Assembly: GCF_013030265.1 (NCBI RefSeq)
Contig: NZ_WPZQ01000011.1
Span: 124,001-188,000, forward strand
Length of the DNA: 64,000 bases
Reading direction: 5' to 3'
Origin: Ruegeria arenilitoris
GTDB taxonomy: Bacteria > Pseudomonadota > Alphaproteobacteria > Rhodobacterales > Rhodobacteraceae
In this document: positions 46,361 through 55,778 of the stretch, one piece after another
Numbering within the stretch: the first letter of the stretch is position 1
How the letters are laid out: the number at the start of each line of letters is the position of its first letter
The notes under the pieces: generated by a model
Told to the model about the DNA's origin: nothing
Databases searched by the model: none
The model's input: the letters and a program-made list of their open reading frames with translations, nothing else
Program-made: the position numbers and the translations under genes

Positions 46361-47469
46361 GCAGCCGTCAGTGGAAGCTCCGCACCCGACTGTCGCTCTC
46401 GATGATTTTTATCGCTCTGACTGCGCTTGGAGTTTTCATCGTTGGCATGGTCACCTTCTATTTGGCCGCGCAAGATATTTGGCTTACCAGTCTCAGTGTT
46501 GCAAACCAGGCCACACTGCAGGCCCTGATCAGGGACGAAACCATCTCGCCTGACGCCCTGACATCTCTCGTTAGTGCGTTTTCGATCTATTGGGGCGAAG
46601 GCGGGTATGCGCAGGCGGAGTTTGCCGCTCTGATTGCGCTGGTTACAATTGCTGCGCTTGTGTCTGTCGTGACTGGAATGTTGGTTGCGCGCAGGTTGAG
46701 CGCACCAATTGAAAGCGTAACGCGCGCCGCGCATGAAATCGCGCAAGGCAACCTCAGGCTGGATATTCCCGAAATCGAAGGCGGAGCCTCCGAAACGCAG
46801 GAGCTGCTGGCCGCTTTTCGAGTTATGACACAAGGCCTGGAAAAGGCCGAGCGTGAAGCCACGGAGTCTTCTGCTGCAATCGCACATGAGTTGCGAACGC
46901 CTCTTACCATTTTGCGTGGCCGTCTCCAGGGCCTTGGTGATGGGGCTTTCTCGCTGTCGAAGGAAATGACTGACGGGCTGATCGCGCAGGTAGACTCTCT
47001 CTCTCGGATTGTCGACGAACTCGGCCTGCTCTCGCGACTGAGTGCAGGTCGTTTCGTTCCGCAAAGTATTGAGGTGGACCTTGTTGAAGAGGTCGAGCGG
47101 GTGATAACAACGATGCGCCCCGATCTGGACCGGCTTGGAATGCGGATGGAGTTTTCGCTGAAACCGGTGGATCTGCTTGCTGATCCAGTCCTTATTCGTC
47201 GAGCGCTGGCAGCTCTGATCGAAAATGCGAGCCGATATGCAGCTTGTGGTGAATATCTAAAGATAGGGACGTTTGCTGACGGCCAATTCGCCTATCTCTC
47301 GGTCGCTGACTGTGGCCCCGGGATCGCCCCCTCTGATCGCAATAAGGTTTTCGAGCGCTGGTGGCGTGGCGAAGCGTCTCGCAACCGCTCAGAAGGAGGA
47401 ACAGGGTTAGGATTGTCGGTGGTTCGGGCGATTTCCAGGGCGCATGGAGGTGACACTGAAGCACAGTGA
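46357..47469 (+). CDS. Sensor histidine kinase, truncated by an in-frame TGA
   Basis: 370 residues: two membrane segments (about 12-36 and 88-110), HAMP (about 111-165), H-box SSAAIAHELRTPLTIL with His177, and ATPase boxes (NASRYA, DCGPGIAP, GGTGLGLSVVRAIS). The frame stops at TGA 47467-47469, but the same frame continues beyond it with NGERGAVFILKLPLQ, the normal kinase C-terminus, to a second stop at 47575-47577. So the last beta strand is lost, either by a nonsense mutation or through a sequencing error. Function may be weakened. Confidence 0.85.
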   Translation: MSSRQWKLRTRLSLSMIFIALTALGVFIVGMVTFYLAAQDIWLTSLSVANQATLQALIRDETISPDALTSLVSAFSIYWGEGGYAQAEFAALIALVTIAALVSVVTGMLVARRLSAPIESVTRAAHEIAQGNLRLDIPEIEGGASETQELLAAFRVMTQGLEKAEREATESSAAIAHELRTPLTILRGRLQGLGDGAFSLSKEMTDGLIAQVDSLSRIVDELGLLSRLSAGRFVPQSIEVDLVEEVERVITTMRPDLDRLGMRMEFSLKPVDLLADPVLIRRALAALIENASRYAACGEYLKIGTFADGQFAYLSVADCGPGIAPSDRNKVFERWWRGEASRNRSEGGTGLGLSVVRAISRAHGGDTEAQ

Positions 47470-47699
47470 AACGGTGAACGAGGAGCGGTGTTTATATTGA
47501 AACTTCCATTGCAGTCTTCAGCGGAAGGCTGTGAGAAGAAGATTGCAAAACCGCATCGCTTTTTTGGGTTTAGATGAAACGATCGATTTGCCAAATCGCA
47601 TAAGCACACATCTCCACACAACCTCCACCAGGTCTGGGCAACCTCCTAACGCTCCGCCGCTATTTTGCAGGAAACTCGGCGCGTTGGAGGGAATGAGCC

Positions 47700-48314
47700 A
47701 TGAAGATCGGCGCAAGATGGTACAGACCAAGGCAGAACAATCCCGTTCGAGACATGGCACTTGTCGCGTCAATTGCCCTTGGTGCCTGCGCCCAAGCGGA
47801 CCAGGACACGGGAATGGTGTCAAGAAACCCAAGTCCATTAGAAGGTTACTGGGGCTTGGGGGAGACACCTAACACTGTTTTTCTGGAACCCTGCAAAGCC
47901 GGGTCAGAAAAACTCTGCGGCAAACTTGTTGTCTTCGAAGGCGATCCAGACGCGCGCGACGTGCTGAACCCAGACCTCCTCAGCTGGGGGCAAAAGATCT
48001 GCAACAGCGTTATTGTCTTTGATCTGACCCCCTCAGAGGAAACACAAATTTACACTGGGCGACTGTATGATCCTGACGAGGGAGAAGTACTGAATCTCAT
48101 CGTTTTGGTGAAATCCGCCGACGTTATCGAAGCGCGAGCCTTTCACGGCGCTAGCGTAGATGAGGCCGTTAATCTGGTCGTATCCGCTGTCACCGGTGAG
48201 TTGCCAATCTTTGAAACTATTTCCATTGCCACCCGCGCAAGCATCGGCAAGAAGCATCTGGGAAAAAACTACACCTGGACACGTGTGGAGCCACCCCAAC
48301 ATCAGTGCAGTTGA
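47700..48314 (+). CDS. DUF2147 family lipoprotein
   Basis: 204 residues. An N-terminal segment leads to a lipobox LGAC (Cys30), so a lipoprotein. The DUF2147-like body: GYWGLGETPNTVFLEPCKAGSEKLCGKLVVF at about 49-79 (key residues here), then W-QKICNSVIVFDL, and YTGRLYDPDEGEVLNLIV. Such proteins are small periplasmic beta-barrel proteins of unknown function. GGAGGG lies 9 bases before the ATG; an internal ATG at 47754 could also start it. Confidence 0.75.
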   Translation: MKIGARWYRPRQNNPVRDMALVASIALGACAQADQDTGMVSRNPSPLEGYWGLGETPNTVFLEPCKAGSEKLCGKLVVFEGDPDARDVLNPDLLSWGQKICNSVIVFDLTPSEETQIYTGRLYDPDEGEVLNLIVLVKSADVIEARAFHGASVDEAVNLVVSAVTGELPIFETISIATRASIGKKHLGKNYTWTRVEPPQHQCS

Positions 48315-48817
48315 GCAAAGGAACACGATTCTGAATGCCGCGCCATTCTTCCAGTAAGAAAACACAGCCGTTTATAATACTTACGGCTCACTCATTTGGA
48401 CGCAATTAGGTATACCCAACACGTCTTCATCGTCCGTCTTGGAGCTGCGTGACAACCATCATGTGCAGATAGCCTGGATTGAGGTACTCCACTTGAAATT
48501 GACGCTTGAAAAGGGTCTGTCGGAGCGATCACATACCAAGAACAAAAGCGAATTCAGAGACTTCGCTATGGGATTTGCCAATGCTCTGATGAAATCAATC
48601 CGACTAGGCCACGCACCAATAGACCACTTTTCTAGTGTCGCGTTCCCGTCAAAGTGGTTTTGAATACGACGGGCGGTTTGCGGACCTTCTCCGCAACTTC
48701 GATATCTCCTGACGTCACACAAGGAAGCTGACGGCCGGGCGTTCATGTTAGCTTGTACTATCGTACCCCGCTGCCAAGTACAGGTTCACTAGGAGAGAGA
48801 CGGGGATATGTAGCCCG
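48315..48817. other. Intergenic region, nothing recognised
   Basis: 503 bases between convergent genes. Overlapping short frames on both strands (48439-48663 plus; 48459-48746 minus) have no family match or ribosome site. No clear terminator. Confidence 0.5.
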
Positions 48818-49648
48818 TCATTCCGGCTCTCTGGCAAATTCGGCGAGCAGACGGTTGAATTCTGCGGCCCGCTCGATGTTGACCAAATGGCCAGTCCCGG
48901 GAAACCGGTGCCATACCGAGTTGGGCAAAGTGTCTTTTAGAAAGGCATTTGTCTCGCCAACCAGGTAGTAGTCCTCGTCCCCGGTCACCAGAAGCACCGG
49001 CTTTTCGAAGGCTTTCAACCGGGCCTCATCCTCAAATAGGGATCGCCGGTTCCAATGCACGGTCGATAGCACATGAACAGCGCCTTCGGCAGATTGGTTG
49101 CGCAGGTTCGACGCATAGATGGCCCAATTCTCGGAATCGTTTCTCTGGAAGCTCTGATAGGCAGGATCGTCTTCGAGTACCGAAACTGCGCCATCACCGC
49201 CGAGCTCTTCGCGCAGATTAGCTTCATGGCTGACCCATTCCCCCCTGTAGCGGATCCGCTCCTTCTCATCGCGCGGGCCGGAGCTGTTGCCGACAAGGGT
49301 AGCGCTGGCGACGCGGTCAGGATGGTTCAACGCGAAGTCGAGGCCGGTGAAGCTGCCCATGGACGTCCCGACGATGTTGGCCTTTTCCAGTCCGAGGTGA
49401 TCCATCAGGGCCAGCAGGTCGCCTGTGGACTGGGATTGCCCGTATTGGCTGCGTTTCTCCGGAACGGCCGAGGGCAGAAAACCGCGCGCGCTAAAGGTGA
49501 TGCAGCGGAAGGATCGTCTCAGTTCCTCTACCTGCAGGTGCCAGCTGCGGTAGTCGCCGCCGAATTCGTGGACAAAGACAATGGGGGCGCCGACCCCGGC
49601 CTCTTCGTAGTAGATTGAAATGCCGTCAAAGGATTGAAATTCGGGCAT
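48818..49648 (-). CDS. Alpha/beta hydrolase
   Basis: 276 residues. Oxyanion HEFGGDYRSW, nucleophile elbow GTSMGS, acid in VTGDEDYY and His in GTGHLVNIE. A cytosolic hydrolase of the haloperoxidase/epoxide hydrolase-like group. It lies 22 bases after the CoA-transferase gene and is probably the last gene of the Rieske operon. A role in hydrolysing an ester, lactone or thioester intermediate is plausible (inference). Confidence 0.87.
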   Translation of the reverse strand: MPEFQSFDGISIYYEEAGVGAPIVFVHEFGGDYRSWHLQVEELRRSFRCITFSARGFLPSAVPEKRSQYGQSQSTGDLLALMDHLGLEKANIVGTSMGSFTGLDFALNHPDRVASATLVGNSSGPRDEKERIRYRGEWVSHEANLREELGGDGAVSVLEDDPAYQSFQRNDSENWAIYASNLRNQSAEGAVHVLSTVHWNRRSLFEDEARLKAFEKPVLLVTGDEDYYLVGETNAFLKDTLPNSVWHRFPGTGHLVNIERAAEFNRLLAEFAREPE

Positions 49649-49670
49649 GTACTGTGTCCTGAGTTTGCCG

Positions 49671-50831
49671 TTAGGAATTTTCTTCAGTCAGTGTGTCGAT
49701 TGCAGCCGCGGCATAGCCCAGTTCTGCCAGAATCTCGCGGGTGTGCTCTCCCAGCTGCGGCGCCGGACTTTCCTGCAAATCCTTTTCTGCAATTGGGTTG
49801 CGCGCGAATTGCATGTGGCGCCCATTCGCATTCACAGTGGAAAAGGCAACATATTCCTTGGCAATTGGACTGTCGGCGATAGTCTGGATATTTTCAACCA
49901 CCGAACAGGGGATCGAGTTGCCAATCAGGACCTTTGTCCAATAGGCCGAAGGATGCTGTTTTAGGTGCGCGCCCAGAACGCCGTCCAAAGCATCGCGGTT
50001 GGCAAGCCGCGCTTCGTCGCCCTGAAACCGCTCATCCTCCAACAGTTCAGGATAGCCGATTGCCTCGCAGAAGCGCGGCCAATCCTTTTCGCTGCCCAAT
50101 CCGATGACGATGTCGCGGTCGGCGGTCGGATAAGGTTCAAACGGTGTCATCGACGGGTGGCGCGAGCCGATTGGCCCCGGGACAATGCCGGCATTAAGAT
50201 AACGGGCAAAGGCGTTTTCCAGGCACACCCACTGGCAAGCCAGCATGGAGACATCCAAATGGCTGGTTTCCTGCGCCTCCTTGGCATCGCGCTCATAGAG
50301 GCGCTGGATAATGCCGATGGTGGTGAACAGCGCGGCGGCGATGTCGCCAACAGAGAAGCCGACACGGGTCGGGTCGCCGTCCAATTCGCCGTTGATACTC
50401 ATCATGCCGCTCATCGCCTGCACCACGATGTCGTATGCCGGGCGGTGCGATAGGCTGCCGGTCTGACCGAAGCCACTGATCGAGGCGGATATCAGCCGCG
50501 GATTGATCCGCTGGAGATCAGCGTCACTGCAGCCCAACCGGTCGCGCACCCCGGGGCGCATGTTCTCGACAAAGACGTCCGAGTTGGCCAGTAGCTTGTG
50601 CAGGGCTTCCTTGCCTTCAGCGGTCTTCAGGTCCAGTTTCATCGACCGTTTGTTACGGTTCAGCGAGGCAAAATAAAGGCTGATGCCGTCCTCAAACGGC
50701 GGCGTATAGCGGGCCAGGTCACCGTTCGGGTTCTCTACCTTGATCACATCAGCGCCGAGGCTGGCGAGCAGCCAGGTGCAGAACGGGCCGGACAACACCG
50801 AGGTCATATCAACAACGCGGATGCCTTTCAT
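49671..50831 (-). CDS. CaiB/BaiF-type (class III) CoA-transferase
   Basis: 386 residues, one domain set of the family III CoA-transferases. Family blocks: VVDMTSVLSGPFCTWLLASLGADVIKVE, FASLNRNKRSMKLDLK, VENMRPGV and DIVVQAMSGMMSING. The probable catalytic Asp is D163 in VGDIAAALF. It would move CoA from a donor acyl-CoA to a carboxylic acid acceptor, a step shared by carnitine, oxalate and aromatic pathways. It is not DddD, which has two such domains. Its ATG overlaps the crotonase stop by ATGA. Confidence 0.92.
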   Translation of the reverse strand: MKGIRVVDMTSVLSGPFCTWLLASLGADVIKVENPNGDLARYTPPFEDGISLYFASLNRNKRSMKLDLKTAEGKEALHKLLANSDVFVENMRPGVRDRLGCSDADLQRINPRLISASISGFGQTGSLSHRPAYDIVVQAMSGMMSINGELDGDPTRVGFSVGDIAAALFTTIGIIQRLYERDAKEAQETSHLDVSMLACQWVCLENAFARYLNAGIVPGPIGSRHPSMTPFEPYPTADRDIVIGLGSEKDWPRFCEAIGYPELLEDERFQGDEARLANRDALDGVLGAHLKQHPSAYWTKVLIGNSIPCSVVENIQTIADSPIAKEYVAFSTVNANGRHMQFARNPIAEKDLQESPAPQLGEHTREILAELGYAAAAIDTLTEENS

Positions 50832-51475
50832 GATGCAGCTCCTCGCAGCATGGACTTAAGTGTTTTAAGATTTGCGCCCTCGGCGGCCAGCGCTGTGGCG
50901 CAGAGGCTGCGGCACGTGTCTTCCAGAGCCTCACGCGGCGCCAACCGATCCACCAGCCCCCAGGCGGTGGCGTCTTCAGCGCTCACAACGTCACCGCCAA
51001 GCAGAATTGCGGCGCTGCGGCCCGGGCCGGTCAGCGCCTGCAATTTGTCAACGTCATATTGACCGGGCAGCACGTTGTTTTTGAGGACGGGGTAGGAAAA
51101 ATGGGCTTCGTGTACGCAGACGCGAATGTCGCAGCCAAGCGCCAGAGTCAGCCCACCGCCGATGCAGGGCCCGTTGATAGCCGCCACGGTCAGCACCGGC
51201 ACAGCGCGCAGCGCTGCGGCCATTTCGTCCCAGAGATCGGGGCCGTCCTGTTCGGCGTAAAGCGTGTTCAGATCCGCGCCGGCACAAAACACCCGTTCAC
51301 CGGCTCCAGTTATGATGATGGCCCGCAGCTCTTCATCACTGGCAGCCCCGCGGAAGATATCCCGCAGCCCGGTCAGCATGTCTGTAGTCAGCGAATTAGC
51401 CTTACCTGGCCGATTGATGGTCACCATCAGGCACGCGTCCTCGCGGCGGGTAAGGATCAGGCTGTCTTCGTTCAT
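50828..51475 (-). CDS. Crotonase-fold protein (enoyl-CoA hydratase/isomerase family)
   Basis: 215 residues from the ATG at 51475, shorter than the usual 255-270. Oxyanion FCAGADLNTLY is present, but the two hydratase glutamates are replaced: GGGLTLALGC has Thr and FSYPVLKNN has Val where Glu is usual. So a simple hydratase is unlikely; an isomerase, hydrolase, decarboxylase or lyase variant fits better. ATGA overlaps couple it to the aldolase and the CoA-transferase. Confidence 0.88.
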   Translation of the reverse strand: MNEDSLILTRREDACLMVTINRPGKANSLTTDMLTGLRDIFRGAASDEELRAIIITGAGERVFCAGADLNTLYAEQDGPDLWDEMAAALRAVPVLTVAAINGPCIGGGLTLALGCDIRVCVHEAHFSYPVLKNNVLPGQYDVDKLQALTGPGRSAAILLGGDVVSAEDATAWGLVDRLAPREALEDTCRSLCATALAAEGANLKTLKSMLRGAAS

Positions 51476-52200
51476 GAACAGTACTCCGGAACCGTGCGCT
51501 CCAGCATCCGGATGAGCGAGGGCCATTGTACCCCGCCGTGGGGTCCGTTTTCCGGCGCGCCCCAATCATGCAGGGCGGCCATGGCGTCTTTGGTGATGGC
51601 GGTAGGCTTGTCCGTAGCCCCCAGAATATCCACTTGAATCTTGCAAGCCATCTCAAGGTAGTAATGATAGGTAAAGGCCTCAGCTGCGGTGCGTCCTACC
51701 GCTAGCAGCCCGTGATTCTGCAGCAGCATGGCAAAATTGCTACCCAAGTCGCGGGCCAACAGCGCGCCTTCGTCTTCGACCGCAGTGGAGTCTTGGTAGG
51801 GGTGACTGGACAAGGTGCCGAGCACAAATCCGGCGTGCTGAGACAGCGGCAGCAGTCCCTGGGGCATCGCCGAGACCGCGACACCTGCGCGGGTGTGGCT
51901 GTGGATCACGTAGTTCACATCAGGGCGAGCATTCAGAATGCCGGAATGGATGATATGCCCGGCCAGATTGATGATCCTGCCGCTGCCGGGCTGATCATCC
52001 ACCGCCTCGCCATCAAACGACATGCGGGTCAGGTTCGAGGCGGTGATCTCATCAAACATCAAGTCATGCGAGTTCAGAAGGTAATGCTCCGGATCCTGCG
52101 GCAGGCGCGCTGAGATATGGGTGGAGGTCAGGTCGGTCCAGCCATAGTGATGTGCCAGCCGGTAAAGAGCGGCCAATTCCTGGCGGATTGCAGTGCTCAT
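51472..52200 (-). CDS. Class II aldolase/adducin family protein
   Basis: 242 residues. Zinc ligands expected at His100 and His102 (IHSHTRAG) and His163 (LLQNHGLLAVG). The fold also includes AGHIIHSGILNARPDV. Family members cleave or epimerise sugar phosphates; others act as decarboxylases or dehydratases. Its start overlaps the Rieske gene's stop by ATGA. The pathway role is unknown. Confidence 0.9.
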   Translation of the reverse strand: MSTAIRQELAALYRLAHHYGWTDLTSTHISARLPQDPEHYLLNSHDLMFDEITASNLTRMSFDGEAVDDQPGSGRIINLAGHIIHSGILNARPDVNYVIHSHTRAGVAVSAMPQGLLPLSQHAGFVLGTLSSHPYQDSTAVEDEGALLARDLGSNFAMLLQNHGLLAVGRTAAEAFTYHYYLEMACKIQVDILGATDKPTAITKDAMAALHDWGAPENGPHGGVQWPSLIRMLERTVPEYCS

Positions 52201-53288
52201 TCGCTCTCTCCCAAAGCATCCCGGTAGAGGTTGTGAAAATGGCGCAAACCGACCTCGCTCATCGCGCCGCAACCATCGCCGATGACATATGGCCCCGGCT
52301 CAAAAGCACGGCTTTGCATACCTTTCTGGATCTTCGAGACAACAACCTCATCTTCGGCTCCGGTGGTTGCCTTGTGCTTGTGCATCAGCGCGATCACGTC
52401 CTCGTCCGCAATATCGCCGCTAGAGAACCAGCGGTAGCGATAGACCGTCTTGTTCCAGGCTATGGGCAGAAACTGGCGGATGGTGAAATAGCCGCCCGGA
52501 TAGCAGCACATCGAGACATTTGGAAAAATCCAATAAGCTCCGTAGTCACCTGCCCGCGGGCTGGCCGTGAGATCGTAGTCGTATTGCTTTTCGTTTCTGG
52601 TCTGCGCTTTGCCATCATGCCAAATCGTCTTGCCCTTGGGAATGGTGGTATAACCTTCCATCTCAAGCACGCCATGGGTCAGAGAGGAGGCATGCACCGT
52701 TGGGCAATGGTAGCACTCGTTGTAGTTCTCAACCGAAAGCTTCCAGTTGCTGTCATGCGCGATCTCGGTTTCGCAGACGAACTTCAGCTTGGTTGGGTCG
52801 GGGTGAAAGCTGAGCATATTCTGGCGATAATCTTCCAACTCTTCCCCCATTGGCGCAGCATCTTCGTCAAGGTTGACAAAGACAAAGCCACAAAACTCCT
52901 CGACCCTGATCTTGCGTAGGTTGATCTGGTCACAGCTCAGCCCGTCGCTCTCAACCGATCCCGGCGCGCGGCGCAGCCTGCCGTTAATCTCATAGGTCCA
53001 GGCGTGATAGGGGCAGACCAACACCCGCTTGCCTTTGCCGCTGTCTTCGACAATCGGATGCCCGCGGTGGCGGCAGATGTTGTAGTAGGCCTTGATCCCG
53101 CCGTCCGGCGCACGGATGACAAAGACATCCTCATCAACGATGGTAAAGGTTTTGAAATCACCCGGTTCCGCGATCTCAGAAACATGGCAGACACATTGCC
53201 AGCTGCGGAAAAAGATCCGCTCCTTGTCCCGCTCGAAATATTCCTGCTCGACGTAATACCGCGCCGGCAATGGCGTATCCCGTGACAT
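52197..53288 (-). CDS. Rieske non-heme iron oxygenase, alpha subunit (quaternary-amine type)
   Basis: 363 residues. Rieske 2Fe-2S cluster: Cys72, His74 (CRHRGHP), Cys92, His95 (CPYHAWTY). Mononuclear iron site: NWKLSVENYNECYHCPTVH, with His193 and His198 and Glu190 in the bridging position usually held by Asp. The Glu-x2-His-x4-His pattern is known from CntA-type carnitine oxygenases and related GbcA-like betaine enzymes, so a quaternary amine or related substrate is a fair guess. GGAGG lies 6 bases before the ATG. No reductase gene lies next to it. First gene of a five-gene operon. Confidence 0.93.
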   Translation of the reverse strand: MSRDTPLPARYYVEQEYFERDKERIFFRSWQCVCHVSEIAEPGDFKTFTIVDEDVFVIRAPDGGIKAYYNICRHRGHPIVEDSGKGKRVLVCPYHAWTYEINGRLRRAPGSVESDGLSCDQINLRKIRVEEFCGFVFVNLDEDAAPMGEELEDYRQNMLSFHPDPTKLKFVCETEIAHDSNWKLSVENYNECYHCPTVHASSLTHGVLEMEGYTTIPKGKTIWHDGKAQTRNEKQYDYDLTASPRAGDYGAYWIFPNVSMCCYPGGYFTIRQFLPIAWNKTVYRYRWFSSGDIADEDVIALMHKHKATTGAEDEVVVSKIQKGMQSRAFEPGPYVIGDGCGAMSEVGLRHFHNLYRDALGESE

Positions 53289-53393
53289 CTGCCCTCCGCT
53301 TCTGGCGGATATATCCCGCCTCCGCCGCGTTGCTTGTTCCCTGTCGAGCCACAGCCTGCCTTGTTGCAGTCGATGTGAATAGATAGAAAGATT

Positions 53394-53408
53394 TTACACC
53401 TAGGGTAA
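53394..53408. promoter_or_regulatory. Candidate LysR box (TTAC-N7-GTAA)
   Basis: TTAC (53394-53397) and GTAA (53405-53408) with a 7-base spacer ACCTAGG, fitting the LysR T-N11-A pattern. It lies between the divergent Rieske and LysR genes, 18 bases before the LysR start. Confidence 0.45.
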
Positions 53409-53426
53409 TTCAAAGTTGGCCTATCC

Positions 53427-54326
53427 ATGTTGAACCCCTCAGATCAGGCTCCACTCGGAGCGGTACGTGTCTTTGCTGTTGCAGCGCGCTTTGAGAACTT
53501 CAAGCGCGCCGCAGCTGAACTGAGAGTGACGCCAACGGCCGTCAGTTCCCAGATCAAATCGCTTGAGGCCTATCTCGGCTGCCAGCTGTTTGATCGCAAC
53601 GCCCAGTCCGTCACGCTGAACGAGACCGGCCGGCAGTTCGCAGAGGCCTGCGACGCGGTCTTTGCGCGGCTGGACAAGGCCGTGCAAGAGGTGCGCCAAT
53701 CCGCCAGCCGCACTTCGATCACGGTGGGGGTCGGCGCGTTGATCGGCTCGCAATGGCTGTCCAAACGGTTGTACAGTTTCTGGCAGCGCTTTCCCGAGAC
53801 CGGGCTGCACCTGCAGTATTCCCCCGGCGGGGTGGAATTTTCGGACGGACAGACGGACATGATGCTCGCCTGGGGCGACGGCCGCTGGCCCGGGTTGATC
53901 TCCGAACCATTGCTGCGGTTCAATACCTCGCCGGTAATCAGCCCATCCCTGTTGGCGGGCAAAACGAATCTAACCGATCCGGCTGACTTGCTGACTCGGC
54001 CATTACTGCATTGGAAAGATCAGTTCGATTGGCTGGAATGGTTCGCCGCTATGGGGGTCGAAACCAATGGACACTTGCCCGGTGTCGTAATTGACGACTC
54101 CAGTGTTCTGTTGCGGGCAGTCCTGTCGGGGCAGGGGGTTTCGCTTGGGTTGCTTCCTCTTGTTCAAAACGAATTGCACTCTGGGCAGTTGATACGGCCA
54201 TTCAGCGATGAATTTACTCCGTCACGGTCCTACCACCTGGTCTACCCACCCGATGCCATGGATCAACCGCAACTGAAGGCTTTCCGGAATTGGATTATTG
54301 ATGAAGCCGGTTTGAAACAATCCTAG
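53427..54326 (+). CDS. LysR-family regulator (GcvA-like)
   Basis: 299 residues. N-terminal winged helix: LGAVRVFAVAARFENFKRAA onward, RVTPTAVSSQIKSLEAYLG, and LFDRNAQSVTLNETG. The effector domain is of the GcvA/DsdC-like type (LQYSPGGVEFSDGQTDMML, LLRAVLSGQGVSLGLLP). It is divergent from the Rieske operon, which it most likely activates. The inducer is unknown. Confidence 0.92.
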   Translation: MLNPSDQAPLGAVRVFAVAARFENFKRAAAELRVTPTAVSSQIKSLEAYLGCQLFDRNAQSVTLNETGRQFAEACDAVFARLDKAVQEVRQSASRTSITVGVGALIGSQWLSKRLYSFWQRFPETGLHLQYSPGGVEFSDGQTDMMLAWGDGRWPGLISEPLLRFNTSPVISPSLLAGKTNLTDPADLLTRPLLHWKDQFDWLEWFAAMGVETNGHLPGVVIDDSSVLLRAVLSGQGVSLGLLPLVQNELHSGQLIRPFSDEFTPSRSYHLVYPPDAMDQPQLKAFRNWIIDEAGLKQS

Positions 54327-54620
54327 CCAGCATGATTGGATAGCGCATTTAGCCTGTGAGCCCTTGGCATCAAAAGGCTTGTCCATGCTTGTAACTAGCT
54401 CCCGCAGTGAACGACTGGACAGTCCCGGATGCGTGAGTTCGCCTAATCCCGAAACATGCACCAGCAACGAATGTCACCTCTGGCGGACCGCATCGCAATA
54501 CCCGGTTGCTGTGGCAAGCGACCGCAATGGGCAGACCGTTTCCAACACTGTGATTTCCTGCCGAAGCGAAGAGGGACGGTCAAGAAGCCCTCAGAACACA
54601 GAACTTAAGATCCTAAAAAG
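54327..54620. other. Intergenic region
   Basis: 294 bases between the LysR gene and a convergent secreted-protein gene. No supportable gene and no clear terminator. Confidence 0.5.
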
Positions 54621-55556
54621 TCATGAACAGGCACTTGTGTAGCTTAGCTCTGCCACGCGGCTTCCGAAGACAACCTGATGCCGCTCTCTTAGCCGCGTAA
54701 CATCCTGTTGAACCCAATCTGCCAAAATCCCAGAATACGTTCCTTGTTGAGCACCAAAGATATGCACATCATCGCCCCACATTTGCGCGGCAAATGGCAG
54801 ACCTGTACTGACTTCAATCGCAATGTAGCCGTGTCGCGAACCACCTTGGCTTGGCCACATGCCACTGGCGAACAAGTACCCATCTTTCAGCTCAAATTCT
54901 GTTCCAAGACTGGTCGATGTCCTCAGACAATTTAGTGCTTCCTCCGGCATGATCTGACGGAACCTGTTACGTTCGGCCCCATCTTCCCAAAACTCGCTGG
55001 GGCGGTGTCCCAACCACTTTGAAACCTCAATATCTGCGCCGGCTATCCCTGCGTCGCCGTCATCCTCATAGACCGTTCGAATGTTGGTTGTTTCACCATC
55101 GAACATTACCTCCTGATGGTCGATTGTGGCTGGAAAGTCGCGTTCTAATCTAAATGAAATTCCTTCTTCGGAGACTCTGAACATGCTTGGGGTGTGCCCA
55201 TAAGCGCCAAACTCGTCTGAGAAAGTGACGTCGTCTGCTTTGAGTGACAATAAAACGTAGCCGGTACAGCAATGCGCTCCGCCAGACCAATTGCGCACAA
55301 GAACAACATCTTTGTCTTCTCCCCATTGAAAAACACGTAAAAACTCGGGTGCTACGCGATTGCTGTGTGTCCAGAGCTTTTTACCGTCCAACAAGGTCGT
55401 TGCATGCTCAAGGCAGACATCTCCAGTGCGGTTGCATCCTACTTCAATACCTTCTTCGAGTGTTCCAAAGCGCGTTTGCAGAGGGAGAGGTAGTGCGTCC
55501 TGAGCCGCTGCACTGTTCACAACTAAACACAATACAAAAAAACAAATTAGACGCAT
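54621..55556 (-). CDS. Unknown secreted protein
   Basis: 311 residues from the ATG at 55556 (AGGAGG 8 bases upstream). Signal peptide ends AAAQ (about residue 19). The mature part contains FQWGEDKDVVLVRNWSGGAHCC and VLLSLKADDVTFSDEFG, a beta-rich pattern with paired Cys residues (GGAHCC, EVGCNRTGDVC). No family named. Translation is well supported by its start, but the role is unknown. Confidence 0.75.
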   Translation of the reverse strand: MRLICFFVLCLVVNSAAAQDALPLPLQTRFGTLEEGIEVGCNRTGDVCLEHATTLLDGKKLWTHSNRVAPEFLRVFQWGEDKDVVLVRNWSGGAHCCTGYVLLSLKADDVTFSDEFGAYGHTPSMFRVSEEGISFRLERDFPATIDHQEVMFDGETTNIRTVYEDDGDAGIAGADIEVSKWLGHRPSEFWEDGAERNRFRQIMPEEALNCLRTSTSLGTEFELKDGYLFASGMWPSQGGSRHGYIAIEVSTGLPFAAQMWGDDVHIFGAQQGTYSGILADWVQQDVTRLRERHQVVFGSRVAELSYTSACS

Positions 55557-55670
55557 TGAGTTAGCCTCCTGCCTCAAAGGCAAATCTATTATAACTGCAC
55601 GGACGCAAATTAGATCCCTTAGATCACCAATACATGAAAAGCTCCCGGCGAGAAGGGAGGACAGAGTTTG

Positions 55671-55778
55671 CGTTGAATCCAATGGGAGGCGAGTCTTAAT
55701 AATTTAGCACCATTGTTTTTGCACTCCGACAATGGTTGCCGGAGCACCTTAATGGTGAGGCTGCGGTTACAGCAAAAT
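55671..55778. repeat. Dispersed repeat, copy B
   Basis: Matches the right two-thirds of copy A: TTGAATCCAATGG, then ATGGTTGCCGGAGCACCTTAA and GCTGCGGTTACAGC. It abuts the broken end of the tyrB fragment at 55778, so the insertion or rearrangement that carried it probably truncated tyrB. Confidence 0.58.

Noticed and set aside
49671-50831. DddD-type DMSP lyase
   Set aside because: The protein has the right CoA-transferase family but only one 386-residue unit; DddD has two tandem units of over 800 residues.
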